Position numbers and translations under genes: made by a program. A DNA stretch of 64,000 nt from Acanthosoma haemorrhoidale (Eukaryota; Arthropoda; Insecta; Hemiptera; Acanthosomatidae), in the NCBI GenBank assembly GCA_930367205.1, contig OV884015.1, positions 105,464,509 through 105,528,508 of the forward strand. Direction: 5' to 3'. The notes under the pieces are model-generated. The model saw nothing but the letters and a program-made list of their open reading frames with translations, was not told where the DNA came from and made no database searches. Below are positions 43,202 to 54,832 of the stretch, in pieces (the first letter of the stretch is position 1; the number at the start of each line of letters is the position of its first letter).

Positions 43202-45130
43202 GTGGATCCTTCCGACTCCTTATCCATTCTCCTTTGGAATGCGAATGGTGTTCGCACCCACACTAACGAACTGACAGCACTACTCCACGACAAGAACATC
43301 GACGTAGCTCTCATTACTGAAACAAGACTTACTAGCAAACGATCATTTACGATTCGACAGTACCATACTTACCGAACTGATCACCCAGATGGAAGAGCTC
43401 ATGCAGGTACCGCTGTCATTGTTCATAATTCCATTTCTCATCACATAGTTCCTTTGGTAGCACATGATTTCCTTCAGCCCACTGCAGTGTCAATCAGCAC
43501 CTTCCCTTTCCCCCTTACTCTAGCATCAGTGTACTGCCCTCCCAATAAATCCATTTCCGATTCCCAATTCATCTCCTTTCTAGACTCCATAGGACATTGT
43601 TTCCTTGTGGGTGGGGACTTTAATGCAAAGCACCAACACTGGGGGTCAAGATCCACGAATACACGCGGACGTGCTTTGCTGTCTGCACTCACACGGAAAC
43701 ATTGCTCCACGATCTCACCTGACACAGCCACCTATTGGCCATCAGATCCCAACCGAAATCCAGATCTCCTAGACTTCTTCTTCTACAATAGTTTAGGAAC
43801 ACTAAACTATTCACTCAAGCGCCTCGATGACCTCTCCTCCGATCATAGCCCTTTATTATTAACCATTTCCCTAAAACCAATTCACAAACTATCTCCTCCT
43901 TCATTTATTAGGGGCCCAGTCGATTGGGACCACTTCCGTCAGCTTCTTACAGAGTCCGTAAACCTCAAATTATCCCTGAAAACATCCCAAGACCTAGACG
44001 ATGCAGTGCATTCTTTCACTACTCTGGTCCAGAGGTCGGCTTGGGAGGCATCGTCACCCCATCGTCACCCAAAAATTCATAATCATAATAGTTTACCTCA
44101 GCATCTCAAAGATCTAATCCTATCCAAACGCCGCTCCAGAACAGTGTGGCAAAGATCCCGGCATCCTGCCGATCGCCGCTCGTACAATCAGTACTGCCGA
44201 TTGGTAAAGCGGCGATTGGCATCCTTCCGTTCCGATTCTTTCAATTCCTACCTCTCCTCTCTGTCTACCAGGGATAACTCCTTGTGGAATGTAACCAAAA
44301 AAATCCTAAAGTATCAACCTGTTTCACATCCGCTCCGTCGTGATGATGGGTCCTGGGCGGCTTCGGATGGGGATAGGTCGGAGGAATTTGCTTTGCATCT
44401 TACCCATACTTTCACACCTAACCTTTCTCATCAAAGCCATACTCACAGCACAACTGTGGAAGATTTCCTCACTTCACCTATTCCTCTCTCTCTTCCACCA
44501 AAAGCCGTTAATCCCTCTGAGGTCAAATACCTTTTGAAAAACTTACCTTACCGAAAATCCCCTGGATATGATCTCCTTACTCCTCAAATTCTCAAACAAC
44601 TTCCTCCTAAAGCCATAATCTTCCTAACCTATATATATAATTGCATTATCCGAACTACGCACTTCCCACTCCTCTGGAAACATTCCATTATTGTCCTATT
44701 CGCCAAACCCGGTAAACCACCCAATGACGCCTCATCTTACCGTCCAATAAGCCTACTCCCTATCCTCTCAAAAATATTTGAGAAACTTCTACTAAAACGT
44801 CTACTTCCAATTATTGAATCCAAAAACCTTTTTCCTACACACCAATTTGGTTTCCGCCAACGGCATTCCACTGCTCAACAAGGCCTTCGCGTTGTTGATC
44901 ACATCTCCTCAGCCCTTGAAACCAAACAGTATTGCACTGCTGCCTTTCTTGATATAGCTCAAGCTTTTGACAGGGTTTGGCACGCAGGTTTACTCTACAA
45001 GCTCAAAAGATATTTACCACAGACCCTTTGGTACCTTATCGCCTATCCCGACCGATGTAATATTTGTTATGATGATTTCAGCAAGAACATTCAGCATTGG
45101 CAGGAACCTTCCTTTATAAAAACAGCTTAA
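43202..45130 (+). pseudogene. LINE family B ORF2: endonuclease plus truncated reverse transcriptase
   Basis: The frame begins with GTG directly after the ORF1 TAA; the usual ATG has probably mutated, and the layout suggests stop-and-restart translation. The endonuclease domain covers residues ~8-225: LLWNANGVR, LITETRL, VGGDFNAKHQHWGS and SSDHSPLLL, with its expected catalytic residues present. The RT region begins with KSPGYDLLTPQILKQLP, YRPISLLPILSKIFEKLLLK, HQFGFRQRHSTAQQGL and FLDIAQAFDRVWHAGLLYKL (motif A), then leaves the family sequence at YLPQTLWYLIAYP and ends at a stop after filler. Motifs B and C are absent, so no active RT can be made. Confidence 0.88.
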
Positions 45131-45173
45131 GAACTAGCAGGATAAAAGTATATATATACACATAGTTAGATAT

Positions 45174-45587
45174 ATGCTTAGGCTAAAAAGACAAGAACTG
45201 AACAGACGCTTTGGACAACTGTACAGACTACTCCGAAGGACATCCCATCTCTCGATAGAAAACAAATTACTAATCTACAAAGTTATACTTAAACCAATCT
45301 GGACATACGGAATAGAGCTATGGGGGACAGCAAAAAAGTCGAACATCAAGCGTATCCAATCCTTTCAATCAAAAGTCCTGAGAACAATAGTAAATGCCCC
45401 TTATTATGTCAGCAACAAAACCCTTCATAACGACCTTAATATACCCTACATTCTAGAACTCATCCCTTCCAAGTTTACGAAATTCCACAGTAGCCTTTCC
45501 AACCACCCTAACCCTAAGCACTGCGTCACTCATCCCTATAATCCTCCTCGGAGACTGAAACGGCAGTGGCCTCGTGACCTGCTATAA
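45174..45587 (+). pseudogene. LINE family B RT C-terminal remnant (of the same copy)
   Basis: Open frame reading LRLKRQELNRRFGQLYRLLR, RTSHLSIENKLLIYKVILKP, IWTYGIELWGTAKKSNIKRI and NKTLHNDLNIPYILELIPSK. It is the cleanest copy of the segment shared by the truncated copies in the window and serves as the reference for them. It lies beyond the deletion that ended ORF2. Confidence 0.9.
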
Positions 45588-45771
45588 TCAAGTGACAGTG
45601 GGAGTCCTGGCAATGGCCAGTTTCTCCAATCATGTCCTGAATGAATGAGCGAGTGAATGATGAAATGTAAATATGGTATGAATGATCGTATATCTTAATT
45701 ACTTATTGCCTAGCAAGGCAGATTGTAATTTTAGCACAATAAAGGAATTATATATATATATAATGCATATG

Positions 45772-46204
45772 ATAAATGCACTCATTCATACCATATTTAC
45801 TATTCATCACAGACACCCCAGAGGCCTCCCAAATCCACATGTTTGTCACCTCCCTCGCATACGAAAGAGGAAGCGGAGTCTTGGAATGTCCCCCACGCTC
45901 CTCCATCAGTCGCGTCACCACGTGATTGGAGAAATTGGCCAGGACTCCAAGTGTCACGCATTTATAGCAGGTCACGAGGCCACTGCCACTTTAGTATATG
46001 GGGAGGATTATAGGGATGAGTGGTGCAGTGCAATGACTGTGCTACGGGATTAGGGTGGTTGGATAGGTTACTATGGAATTTTATGAAATGGGAAGTGATG
46101 AGTTCAATAAAGTAGTGTATATTAAGATCGTTATGAAGGGTATTGTTGCTGACGTAATAAGGGGCATTAACTGTTGTTCTCAGGACTTTTGATTGAAAGG
46201 ATTC
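45772..46204 (-). mobile_element. LINE family B, truncated copy, tail-to-tail with the long copy
   Basis: The minus strand gives SFQSKVLRTTVNAPYYVS and LHNDLNIHYFIELITSHF followed by the 3' UTR. It lacks the last ~60 bp of the family tail and faces the end of the long copy across a (TA)n stretch at 45741-45765, creating an imperfect inverted repeat with arms of about 430 bp. Confidence 0.88.
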
Positions 46205-47611
46205 CAACGCAGAGTTACATTAAAAATAAAATACATTTTATTCATTCTGAATCCAGCGAATATATTGCCTCCTTTTCTATTTTTTGCGATAATACCTCTT
46301 CCTAGAGTTCTATATAAACCCTAGACTTACTCACTTCTAGTCATTCCTGGGAAGTCAGTCTCTATCAACTATAGATTATATTCAATATTTATGTTTTGTT
46401 AATTTTTTTTAAATTAGTTACTATTTTATATACCTTATTATAATTATTATAAAGGGCAGTGAATAAACAAGCTAGTTAAAAGCATAGTCTACATAGATTA
46501 ATTAAGCGAGCCTACTCTGTGCCATGCGCACTCAATAAAAGGACACATTGTCTTCATGTATGCGTCCGATATTCTGGAAGACTCAAGTTATCTTGGTTAT
46601 TTATGATTCATGGAATTCTAGTTAGTACTGTCTTAATTAAATTAATTTATTATTATTAATTTATTAAGACTAAAGATAAAAAAACATAGGGTTTATCTAG
46701 AAACAAGCAAAACAATTCGGATGAATTTTTGATCTAACAACGTCCCAAAGCGTATCAGACCATGTTTTTTAGAGTTTGATAAAAAAAAAAAATCTTTTTT
46801 GAGTCACCTTATTTAATTCATACTTAACGATGGGAAAATATCAGAACATTAAACAATAAAATGCTTCTGAGATGAGATTTGAGTTAAATTAAAATTGGAG
46901 AACCGGGATCGTGTATTTTCTTGTTCATTAATTTTTTGTTGTAATATCCTTCCTGCAATTTTATATAATTTTAAATTGTATAATTAATTTTTTACCCTTG
47001 CGATTGCAGATAAGATTTAATATGTTATTAACACATTCACTTATTAGAAGATATGTAAATATTAATGTGGCAAAGTCAAATAAAACTTTCTGGAGTTTAT
47101 CGCTGACTCCCGAGAATAAGTGAAATAACCACAAAGCCTGAGCGGGCTTTATTCCGATGTTGGAGTAAGATGATGAAATTCATCTGACTTGTTAATGTCG
47201 GACGCGGAGCAGTCAACATGAATATGTAACTACCGACTTCAGGCTAATTCTCTCTTACATAAATAACTTGTACCCATTTTTGTTGTTGTACTAATACAGT
47301 TGTAATACTCAGTAATAGTAATTATTGCGCCGTAGTGACCAAAACCAAATATTTGTATGCAAACACGTAAGGATCTCTTTCATCCGTATGTATTGACATG
47401 TGAGATGGCGGTCGTAAAAATATTTTTTTTTCTTTTTAAATCGTGAACTTTCGTTATTAAAAATTAAAATATTCCAACTAGGGGCATAAATAATTGTCCT
47501 TAATGATCTGATTCGTACCAAATTTACAATATTTTATTCACTCTTTTACCCATACATACATTCCACATGCATACATATGTAGCTGACGGGGACCAGAAAG
47601 GGGTCTCGAAT
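46205..47611. other. AT-rich stretch, nothing identified
   Basis: No coding frame. A more balanced patch at 47090-47240 has no recognised content. Confidence 0.4.
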
Positions 47612-47804
47612 GAAAGTTTTGGAAAAGCTCTGAACATTTGCTCATTTATGTTTTTTATGATGCTGCGATTACGAATTTCAACTTTGCCACCTTGATTTTA
47701 TTACGGAATTATAAACAAATTCAAGTTGGCAAAGTTGAAATTCGTAATCAGCACCATAAAAAACATAAATGAGCGAATTTTCAGAACTTCTTCAAAACTT
47801 TTCC
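47612..47804. repeat. Compact hairpin (inverted repeat, arms ~85 bp, loop ~20 bp)
   Basis: Left arm 47612-47698 and right arm 47716-47804 pair over GCTCATTTATGTTTTTTATG, GATTACGAATTTCAACTTTG and CCA.CTTGA with few mismatches and one or two bulges. No TA or other duplication is obvious at the ends. It could be a MITE, an inverted duplication or the source of a hairpin RNA. Confidence 0.85.
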
Positions 47805-47977
47805 ACCACCACTGCTTGACTACTATCAGTGTAGACTGAAAGAAAGCCACAGATACTCCTCCCATGAGAGGGGAATAAGGGCCATCGCCAAAAGGGCGGG
47901 TAAGCTACATAAGATCTAACGCTTCAATCTACGATGAGGATTATAGGGATAGTTGGTACTAGTTAGCGATCTTGCTG

Positions 47978-48200
47978 TGGGATAAACAGCAGCTCAGTGA
48001 ACTACACGAGGACTTTGAGCTGCCTAGGGTGGATGAGTTCATTCCCCAGTAGACATATCAAATTCTTCGACTCCCTACAACACATGACAAACCCGTATTT
48101 AGTACGATCACCCCCGCCCTGTTTCCCCAACGATGGCAGAATGCGATCGAGGCAGGAATGTTACAGTTTGTAAGTTTAGTTTTAGTTTTTTTTTACCTTA
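47978..48200 (+). mobile_element. LINE family C, RT C-terminal fragment
   Basis: Translation after small repairs gives EFIP..HIKFFDSLQHMTNP and PALFPQRWQNAIEAG, closest to 53760-53920. Frameshifts are present. The tail (GGTGATCCTCATCACCGAG near 48213) follows and fades by about 48350. Confidence 0.75.
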
Positions 48201-48600
48201 TTGTAACTAGACGGTGATCCTCATCACCGAGTCCCTTTGCAATGTTACTAAGTATTAACCACTAAAAGACTGTTAGTATTTGTATTGTATATAAAATACA
48301 ACAACTGCATAAAATGTACGCAATACGCGGAGCAGAAATGAGAAATCCACTTTGTAAATTTAAAATCAGTTTAAATATTAAATTCTTTAAAAATAATTAC
48401 CCAAGGGGTTTAGAAAAAGGGAAAACATGATCAAAAAGTCCTTTGAAAATTGGGAAATGTGGACTACTTTGATCACGGGAGTTGTTTTGGTTAAAAGAAA
48501 ATAATTGAAAATATAAAAAAAACAAAAACGGGACACTGCAATTAAGCTTTGTTCATGACATTGTGTCTCTTGTAAGATGTATTTTAATATTTTAGTCCTG
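48201..48600. other. LINE C tail remnants and AT-rich DNA
   Basis: The first ~150 bp is probably the 3' UTR of the preceding LINE C copy. The rest has no signal. Confidence 0.35.
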
Positions 48601-49397
48601 TGTCGGGTTCAGATATGTGAGTACCCAAGGTGGGGAGGAGACGCCCGCTGCGGGCTAGGGTCGCACGATAAGGCGGGTGGACCAGTGGTCTTTCACCTTG
48701 GCTGCCAGTCTAGTCGGCGGGCAGCTTTAATACGTTTTGATCTGACTCCATAAGATCTTAGAAGGTATGTGCCCCGACAAAGCACTATGTTCTGGAGAAG
48801 AGGTACAGGGTAGGTTTATAGGTAGTTTATGTGGTCTTGGAATGACCACGAATTTACACTCGGTATCCAAGGGTAGGCGAAAACCGTCCGGATCCCAAAA
48901 GTGAGTGTGAACCGGAGAGAAGCAGACTGGATTGCCATGGGAGACGCTACTAAGTAAAGTTTGTAGGACCACGAGGGAAAGGTCTCTCCCAAGGAGGTGC
49001 TAGTTTTAGCTAGACAAAGGCAGAGATTCCCACTGGGAAGGTGTGGGGTCTGACAACGCCGGACTAAAACATAGCGAGGCTAGGAGAGAGAGATGCAGAG
49101 GTAGTTTAATGAGAAGACCATGGTTTCAGTAGAGGAGCAAGCGCCAGTGCAGAGAGAGAGGAGAGAGTAGTGTTGCAAGTGATGGTCCTGTTATTTATGC
49201 TAATTCGGTCTAATCCCACTGCTTATATAGGCGGCCAGCCGTAGCTGGGATGGGTTCCCACCTGCGGCTGTTTCCCCCACTAGCTTCTCACTGACGTCAT
49301 AACTTTTATTAAAAACATATGGAAACATGGATAGATATTTTCTGATCCGAGAAGAGGGGAACTTGTAATTATTCGTAATTAAGAGGTGGCCACAACA
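48601..49397 (-). mobile_element. Solo LTR, 797 bp, most complete copy of its family
   Basis: Plus-strand ends TGTCGGG and CACAACA, so in element orientation it starts TGTTGTGGCC and ends CCCGACA. A TATA box (CTATATAAGC on the minus strand, 49230-49221) lies ~170 bp from the LTR start and fits a U3 promoter. Flanking 5-mers TCCTG and TATTG do not match, so the target duplication is decayed or lost by recombination. No internal region adjoins. Confidence 0.8.
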
Positions 49398-50597
49398 TAT
49401 TGTCTCGCTCAACATTCGATATAATGCTTCTTTCACATCTTCTGACACTATCATCCATCACCATAGGATATAAGAGCCGGGGAACAATTTAAGAGATGAG
49501 AAATAAGTAACTGATACATTTCCAGCTATAGCTACTTTTGGCCAGCTTTTCATCCTCTCTGTCCTACTACACACGACTAAGTTGATGTTCATGTACATGT
49601 AATTCTATGACAATGTAGTATTTTTTTTATTATATTGATGTAAAAAAGAGATTCAACTAAAGGCAATTAGAAAGACGGATAAGAATAAGCTATCGGGCCG
49701 GAAGCGAGGTCTCGGTCATCTTTGAAGCCTCATAGAGACTATTGGCCCTTTCTCAGCCACTGCCTTCTAGTATCTTCTTCTTTTTTTTCCGTTTTCGTTC
49801 TATGAACACTTCTCTAAATGTAAAACCCCTTTTGAAGTGAAAATTCTTGCCGGATTGAAATACTATAGTATTTAAATTGAAGGACACTTCAAAAGAAACG
49901 AAGGGATGAGAGAAGTTTCGGAATACCTTATTTTCTCATTTGCTCTCTCTCTCTTTCTCTCACTCTGTCTCTGTCCCCTGACTACTTTGAAGAAGCTAAT
50001 AAAATTCGTTAATGAAGGCGCCGATGAAGTAGCGGCTGCTCTGATCTCTCGTGGGATAAGATTTGTTCAAAGTTAAATTAACTTTGCCCGTCGTTTCCGC
50101 CAGTGCGAGCTGAATTAAATATGTGCTCCCCCCCTCCCGTGGTACGTTGTAACAGTTAGCTACTTATATCCGGAGTTATGGAAAGCGTGGGTTAGAAACC
50201 CGTGGAACAACTTTATATCGTGAAGGCATAATCTCGCCTCAAAGATGGATGATTCGATACCTCAGAAGTATCGATACTATTACTCAATGTTTGCATCGGA
50301 CCAGGGTAATAAATATGACCATGTGTTCAATTGCTTTAGATAAATGAGATAATAAGGAAGTCGGTCTTTAACCAATGCAACCTTTAACCAATGTAAAAAA
50401 ACAAACTTTTCTGGGGTAAGGTTCTGGGACCCTGAATATTTAAGTGGGATTGGACCGTAGAACGATTAAAAACCGTCCTTAGATTATTCATTTCAAGAAA
50501 TTGGTTACATCTTTTGGTTATATGTCTAAAGCATAGAGCCGAGAGGTGCGGCCGCTGAAGTAATATCAACAGAGTACACACCACACAATCAATAATT
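49398..50597. other. Unassigned stretch with a CT-rich microsatellite
   Basis: (CT)n-rich run near 49940-49980. No coding frame is supported. Confidence 0.4.
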
Positions 50598-51030
50598 ATC
50601 ATCCCTTCCAAGTTCATAAAATTCCATAGTAACCTATCCAACCACCCTAATCCTCTAGCACAGCCATTGCAATGCACCACTCATCCCTATAATCCTCCTT
50701 GGAGACTAAAAGTGGTCTCGTGACCTGCTATAAATGCGTAACATTTTCTCCAATCATGTCCTGAGCGTATGTGGCTCTCGCGCTCATCATCAGCCTACAC
50801 TGGCTCTTATCCGGTGTCGCGGCTGATGGAGGAGCGTGGAGGACTTTCCAAGACTCCGCTTTCTCTTTCGCATGCGAGGCAGGTGACGACCATGTGGATT
50901 TGGGAGGTCTCTGGACTGTTTGTAAATACAGTACGAATGAGCGAGTGAATGAAAATTGTGAATATGGTATGAATGAAATCATTTATCACAATTACTTATT
51001 GATTGTAATTTTATCATAATAAAGTTGTTG
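50598..51030 (+). mobile_element. LINE family B, 3' tail copy
   Basis: Starts at ATCATCCCTTCCAAGTTC in the RT C-terminus, continues through the 3' UTR and ends ATAATAAAGTTGTTG near 51030. It is short of coding capacity. Confidence 0.88.
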
Positions 51031-51789
51031 AATTGTTAGAATTATTTATTATTTTTATAGATATATGTCTTAGAATTATTTTAAAATATATATCAAATAC
51101 TTACAAGATATTAATCAATTTGTTCAACACACTAAATTATACGTACTACACGGTGGGGGGGGGGGCTACCAAAAGGGGCCCTTAAAGCCTGATAGGAGCC
51201 CCGCAAGGATTTGGAAAACTACGCCCATCCTGAGAATGGGCCAATGTTTTATATATTACTTTCTATCCTTTTATTTTTACTGAATTTTTAAAATAGGAGT
51301 ATTGAAGTAGGGGAAAGTTTAGTAGATTATGCTAGCAAATAGACGATGATTATGTAGTTTTGATTCGAAACCAATTAGGGGCCTACCGAGCACGGAGTTT
51401 GGGTCGAAAAGTTATAGCGAATGGCTGAGGGCGATAAACCACGCAGAAGTTAGTGCAATGTTTTTCAGAAGTGAAAACAAGAAGGAAAGAGCTAACTTGA
51501 TGCCTGGATACTCTTGATAGTCTTATGTGAATAAATAACTTGATAATTGGATAAAAAACAGCTGAATTGTATATACTAATTAGAACTTTCGTGTTGTAAG
51601 GTATGTATTTATGTCTGTGGTTGTCCAATAAAAACATATACATGAACTGCTTTAAATGTTTATTTTGTTTTACCTTTTTGAATCAAGCTTAACAATGCAG
51701 AATAATAATGTCTAAAATCATCTGCGTTGGTTTGTTGTTTTCTTCTAAAACACAAAACTTAAACCTATCTCGAGTAATCTTCAAGTCTA
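51031..51789. other. AT-rich stretch, nothing identified
   Basis: Contains a run of 9 G near 51152. No coding or repeat signal. Confidence 0.35.
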
Positions 51790-52083
51790 ATATGACCTTA
51801 TGAAACAAAAGAAAAAAAAAATGTTCTTATCAAGGAAACTTGCAAAGACTTTCCTCTAGATTTTAAGTTCCAGAATAGTGTAAAGTGTAATTTATAAGCG
51901 TTTAAAAACTTTCTCCCCCAGAACCCCAGTAGTTCGAGGGGCTTTTTGTAGAGCTTTGCAGGAGGCCCTGACCCGGCCCTGACTAAACGTGCGATCAAAA
52001 AGAAATACAAGATCTTTCATGACTACAGCCACATTAACTCTTTTTTTCTAACACTCAATCTTTTTTTTCTCATTGCTTACTAA
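51790..52083 (-). repeat. Inverted repeat, left arm
   Basis: Reverse complement of 52978-53240, including CATGAAAGATCTTGTATTTC, CAGGGCCGGGTC, GCAAAGCTC, AACGCTTATAAATTACA and TTGAGTGTTAGAAAAA. The arms are diverged (indels). An inserted LINE B tail lies between them. Confidence 0.8.
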
Positions 52084-52346
52084 ATCACTTACTAAAATCA
52101 TTATTTTTCATTGTCAAGCACCTTTGTTGTGCACTTTAGGAACAATCAGAAATCATACACTATAGTAGGAAGTAGGAATTAATGTCGTTAAAAGGCATTC
52201 CAAAGATAAGAGAGGTGATAAAACTGTTGTTAGTAAATAACAAATTATTATTTCTGTAAACAGGCCTTAGGCTTCCCATCTGATGATGTCCATATCATAA
52301 TATGGCGCCATCGTAATAATAAATAATATCCGAATTCGATATGTTA

Positions 52347-52868
52347 ATTACTAATAGTAAATGCCCCTTATTACGTCAGCAACAAAACCCTTCATTACGA
52401 TCTTAGTACACCTTACTCGAACTCATCCCTTCCAAGTTCATAAAATTCCATAGTAACCTATCCAACCACCCTAATCCCCTAGCATAGTCATTGCACTGCA
52501 CCACTCATCCCTATAATCCTCCTCGGAGACTGAAATAGCAGTGGCCTCGTAGAAGATCACAGATAAATGCGTAACTGTAGGAGTCCAGACAATAGTCAGC
52601 TTCTCCGATCAAGTCCTGAGCGTCTGTGGCTCCCGCGCTCTTGCTCAGCCTCCGCTGGCTCGTATTAGGTGAAGCGGCTGACGGAGGAGCGTGGGGGACT
52701 ACCCAAGGCTTCCTCTTCTGCGAGGGAGGTGGCAACCATGTGGATTTGGGAGGTCTTCAGGCTGTTTATAAATACGATACGAATAAGCGAGTGAATGAAA
52801 ACATCACAATTACTTATTTCCCAATGAGGCAGATAGTAATTTTATCATAATAAAGTTGTTGTTGTTGT
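52347..52868 (+). mobile_element. LINE family B, 3' tail copy
   Basis: Begins within the RT C-terminus at TAATAGTAAATGCCCC, continues through the 3' UTR and ends AATAAAGTTGTTGTTGTTG near 52868, one of the clearest examples of the (TTG)n family tail. It sits between the two arms of an inverted repeat. Confidence 0.9.
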
Positions 52869-52977
52869 TATCATTACTAATACAATCTATCTCATACGAA
52901 ATGAATACATTTGGGATAATAAAATGTAAGAAGGTTGACTAGTACTGCACAAACTGATAGTACGAATACACTGATGT

Positions 52978-53240
52978 TAGTAAGTGAGAAAGAATAAAGA
53001 GAAAAAAAATTGAGTGTTAGAAAAAAGATTTTTGGGAAAATGTACACAATGAAACTGTTAAGATGGCTTCGTAGAGCCATGAAAGATCTTGTATTTCTTT
53101 TTGATGATGTATTGATTGCACACGTAGTCAGGGCCGGGTCTACAAATTTTGGGCCCCCTGCAAAGCTCCACAAAAAGTCCCTCAAACTACCGGGGGTTCT
53201 GAGGGGAAAGTTTTTAAACTAAACGCTTATAAATTACATT
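52978..53240 (+). repeat. Inverted repeat, right arm
   Basis: Partner of 51790-52083. The arms have no open frame of note and end without recognised terminal motifs. Confidence 0.8.
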
Positions 53241-53576
53241 TTACACTGATCATTATAATTTTATACAGAACAAATTCAAAATTTGCTGAAAGGAAAGTCA
53301 TCATCATACTCATCATGTGCTTAAATGTAAGCTTAAATTGTTATAATATTATGTTTCCTATTTGTTTAAAATAAGATTTATTACTGGATTTGATTCCGTT
53401 TCATCTGGTGAAGAATCTTGCATTCTATTCAGATAACTGGCATTCGATCGCTGAACTATTGTCAGTAGAAAATTAAGAGGAGTTTATTTGTTAATAAATA
53501 ATATTTAATAATTATAATAGTAACTGCTCAGGGCCAGCCAACCTTTGTAAATAAATGGCTTTTTTTCGCGAGAGTA
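53241..53576. other. AT-rich stretch
   Basis: Nothing identified. Confidence 0.35.
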
Positions 53577-54160
53577 TATGCGTTGACTTCCCCCAATCTA
53601 TCACTGCGCCTCAAGCTCATAATCTATAAGAGTGTATTCTGTTATACGGTGCACCAATTTTCGTCATCTTACGGATACGACAGCGCGGCGACTCCAGCAA
53701 TTCCAAAACGGTATACTGATGAAAGTGGTCAGACATACTTCATTCGAGCAGCGGAGCAACAGTGAGCTTCACGAGGTCTTTGATCTGCCTACGGTGGATG
53801 AATTCATTCAACGTAGGTATATCAAATTCTTCGATTCGTTGCAATACATGACGAACCCAGTATTTAGTACAATAACTCCCGCTCCGTTCCCCTGTCGATG
53901 GCAGAACGCAATCTAGGCAGGAACGCTTTAGTATTTAAGTTTTAGTTAGTAAGTTTCCCAGTTTTGTAAAGCGAATGTGAGCTCCATCACCTAGTCCAGT
54001 ATATTGATTTTTGTAATTTTAACCATAAAAAGAAAATCTGTTTTTGTAATACTACCCTCCTTAGAATGCATTATAAGCAGTATTGCAGAAGGTGGAACCA
54101 ATGTTTTTATTGTTCATAATTTGTTAAAAATGTTTTAAATAAAGGGGTTGAGAAAGAAAG
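53577..54160 (+). mobile_element. LINE family C, 3' part
   Basis: Reads LTSPNLSLRLKLIIYKSVF, then after a frame change TARRLQQFQNGILMKVVRHT, SFEQRSNSELHEVFDLPTVD and EFIQRRYIKFFDSLQYMTNP, followed by a UTR containing GAGCTCCATCACCTAG (53981). It is very close to 63040-63370, so the two copies are recent relatives. Confidence 0.88.
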
Positions 54161-54832
54161 AGAGTATATGTTCACTAGATTGTAAAAATAGTGCCACCCG
54201 GAGCATGGATATACTGGAACTTTCACTTTTTAATCCCGACTCCATAGAGGGCATGATGAGACTGCTACATGAAAGCAGTGGTGAATATTAAATAAAGGGG
54301 TTATAAGATATAGAGTGAGATACGAGAGGCCGTGGAGTAGGTTTAGGGAAATAACCATTATGGGAAAACAACTTTTTTCCATCAGGGGAAAAGCTGGAAG
54401 GACACACGTATATCTTTCATAAGACTTACCTCCTCCGGACTCTTTTTTCACCGAGGGAAACTTTTTCTTATGTGGTCGCTATCTTTACTATCTCATTTTT
54501 AGAGATAACATACAGAGGAGGTGGAAGGAGGTGCAGTAGACTTCCTTACTTTATTATTTTATGCGAAGCGTTATCGCTTTTTTATTCAAATGTCTGATTC
54601 AAATTTCGATAAGTAACAGGAAAATATTTCTAGTACAAGTCCTTTTTTCTTTAAGTTTTTTTTTTGTTTTAAATGTGTGCTGTACACCTCAAAATAGAAG
54701 TGAAACTTAAGTAGAGTGAATGGGGTAATTGTTAATTATTTTTGTTTTTTTTACCAAAATAGTTGTAAGTAATGCTTTTTATGTTCCATAATCATCTGTT
54801 GCCTACTCACTAAACTTTAACTGTTTTATCTT
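54161..54832. other. Unassigned stretch
   Basis: AT-rich; no coding or repeat signal. Confidence 0.35.

Larger units (their letters stand above)
41882..45750 (+). mobile_element. LINE family B, longest copy (ORF1 + deleted ORF2 + 3' UTR)
   Basis: The element carries a gag-like ORF1, an ORF2 starting directly after the ORF1 stop, a ~120-bp filler where the RT core has been lost (45049-45172), the RT C-terminal piece (45174-45587) and the family 3' UTR ending near 45745 in AATAAAGG and a TA-rich run. This is the jockey-type two-ORF layout. The missing part is represented by the minus-strand fragment at 25398-25803. The 5' boundary is unclear; the first plausible ORF1 codon is at 41882. The deletion makes the copy inactive. 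Confidence 0.9.
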
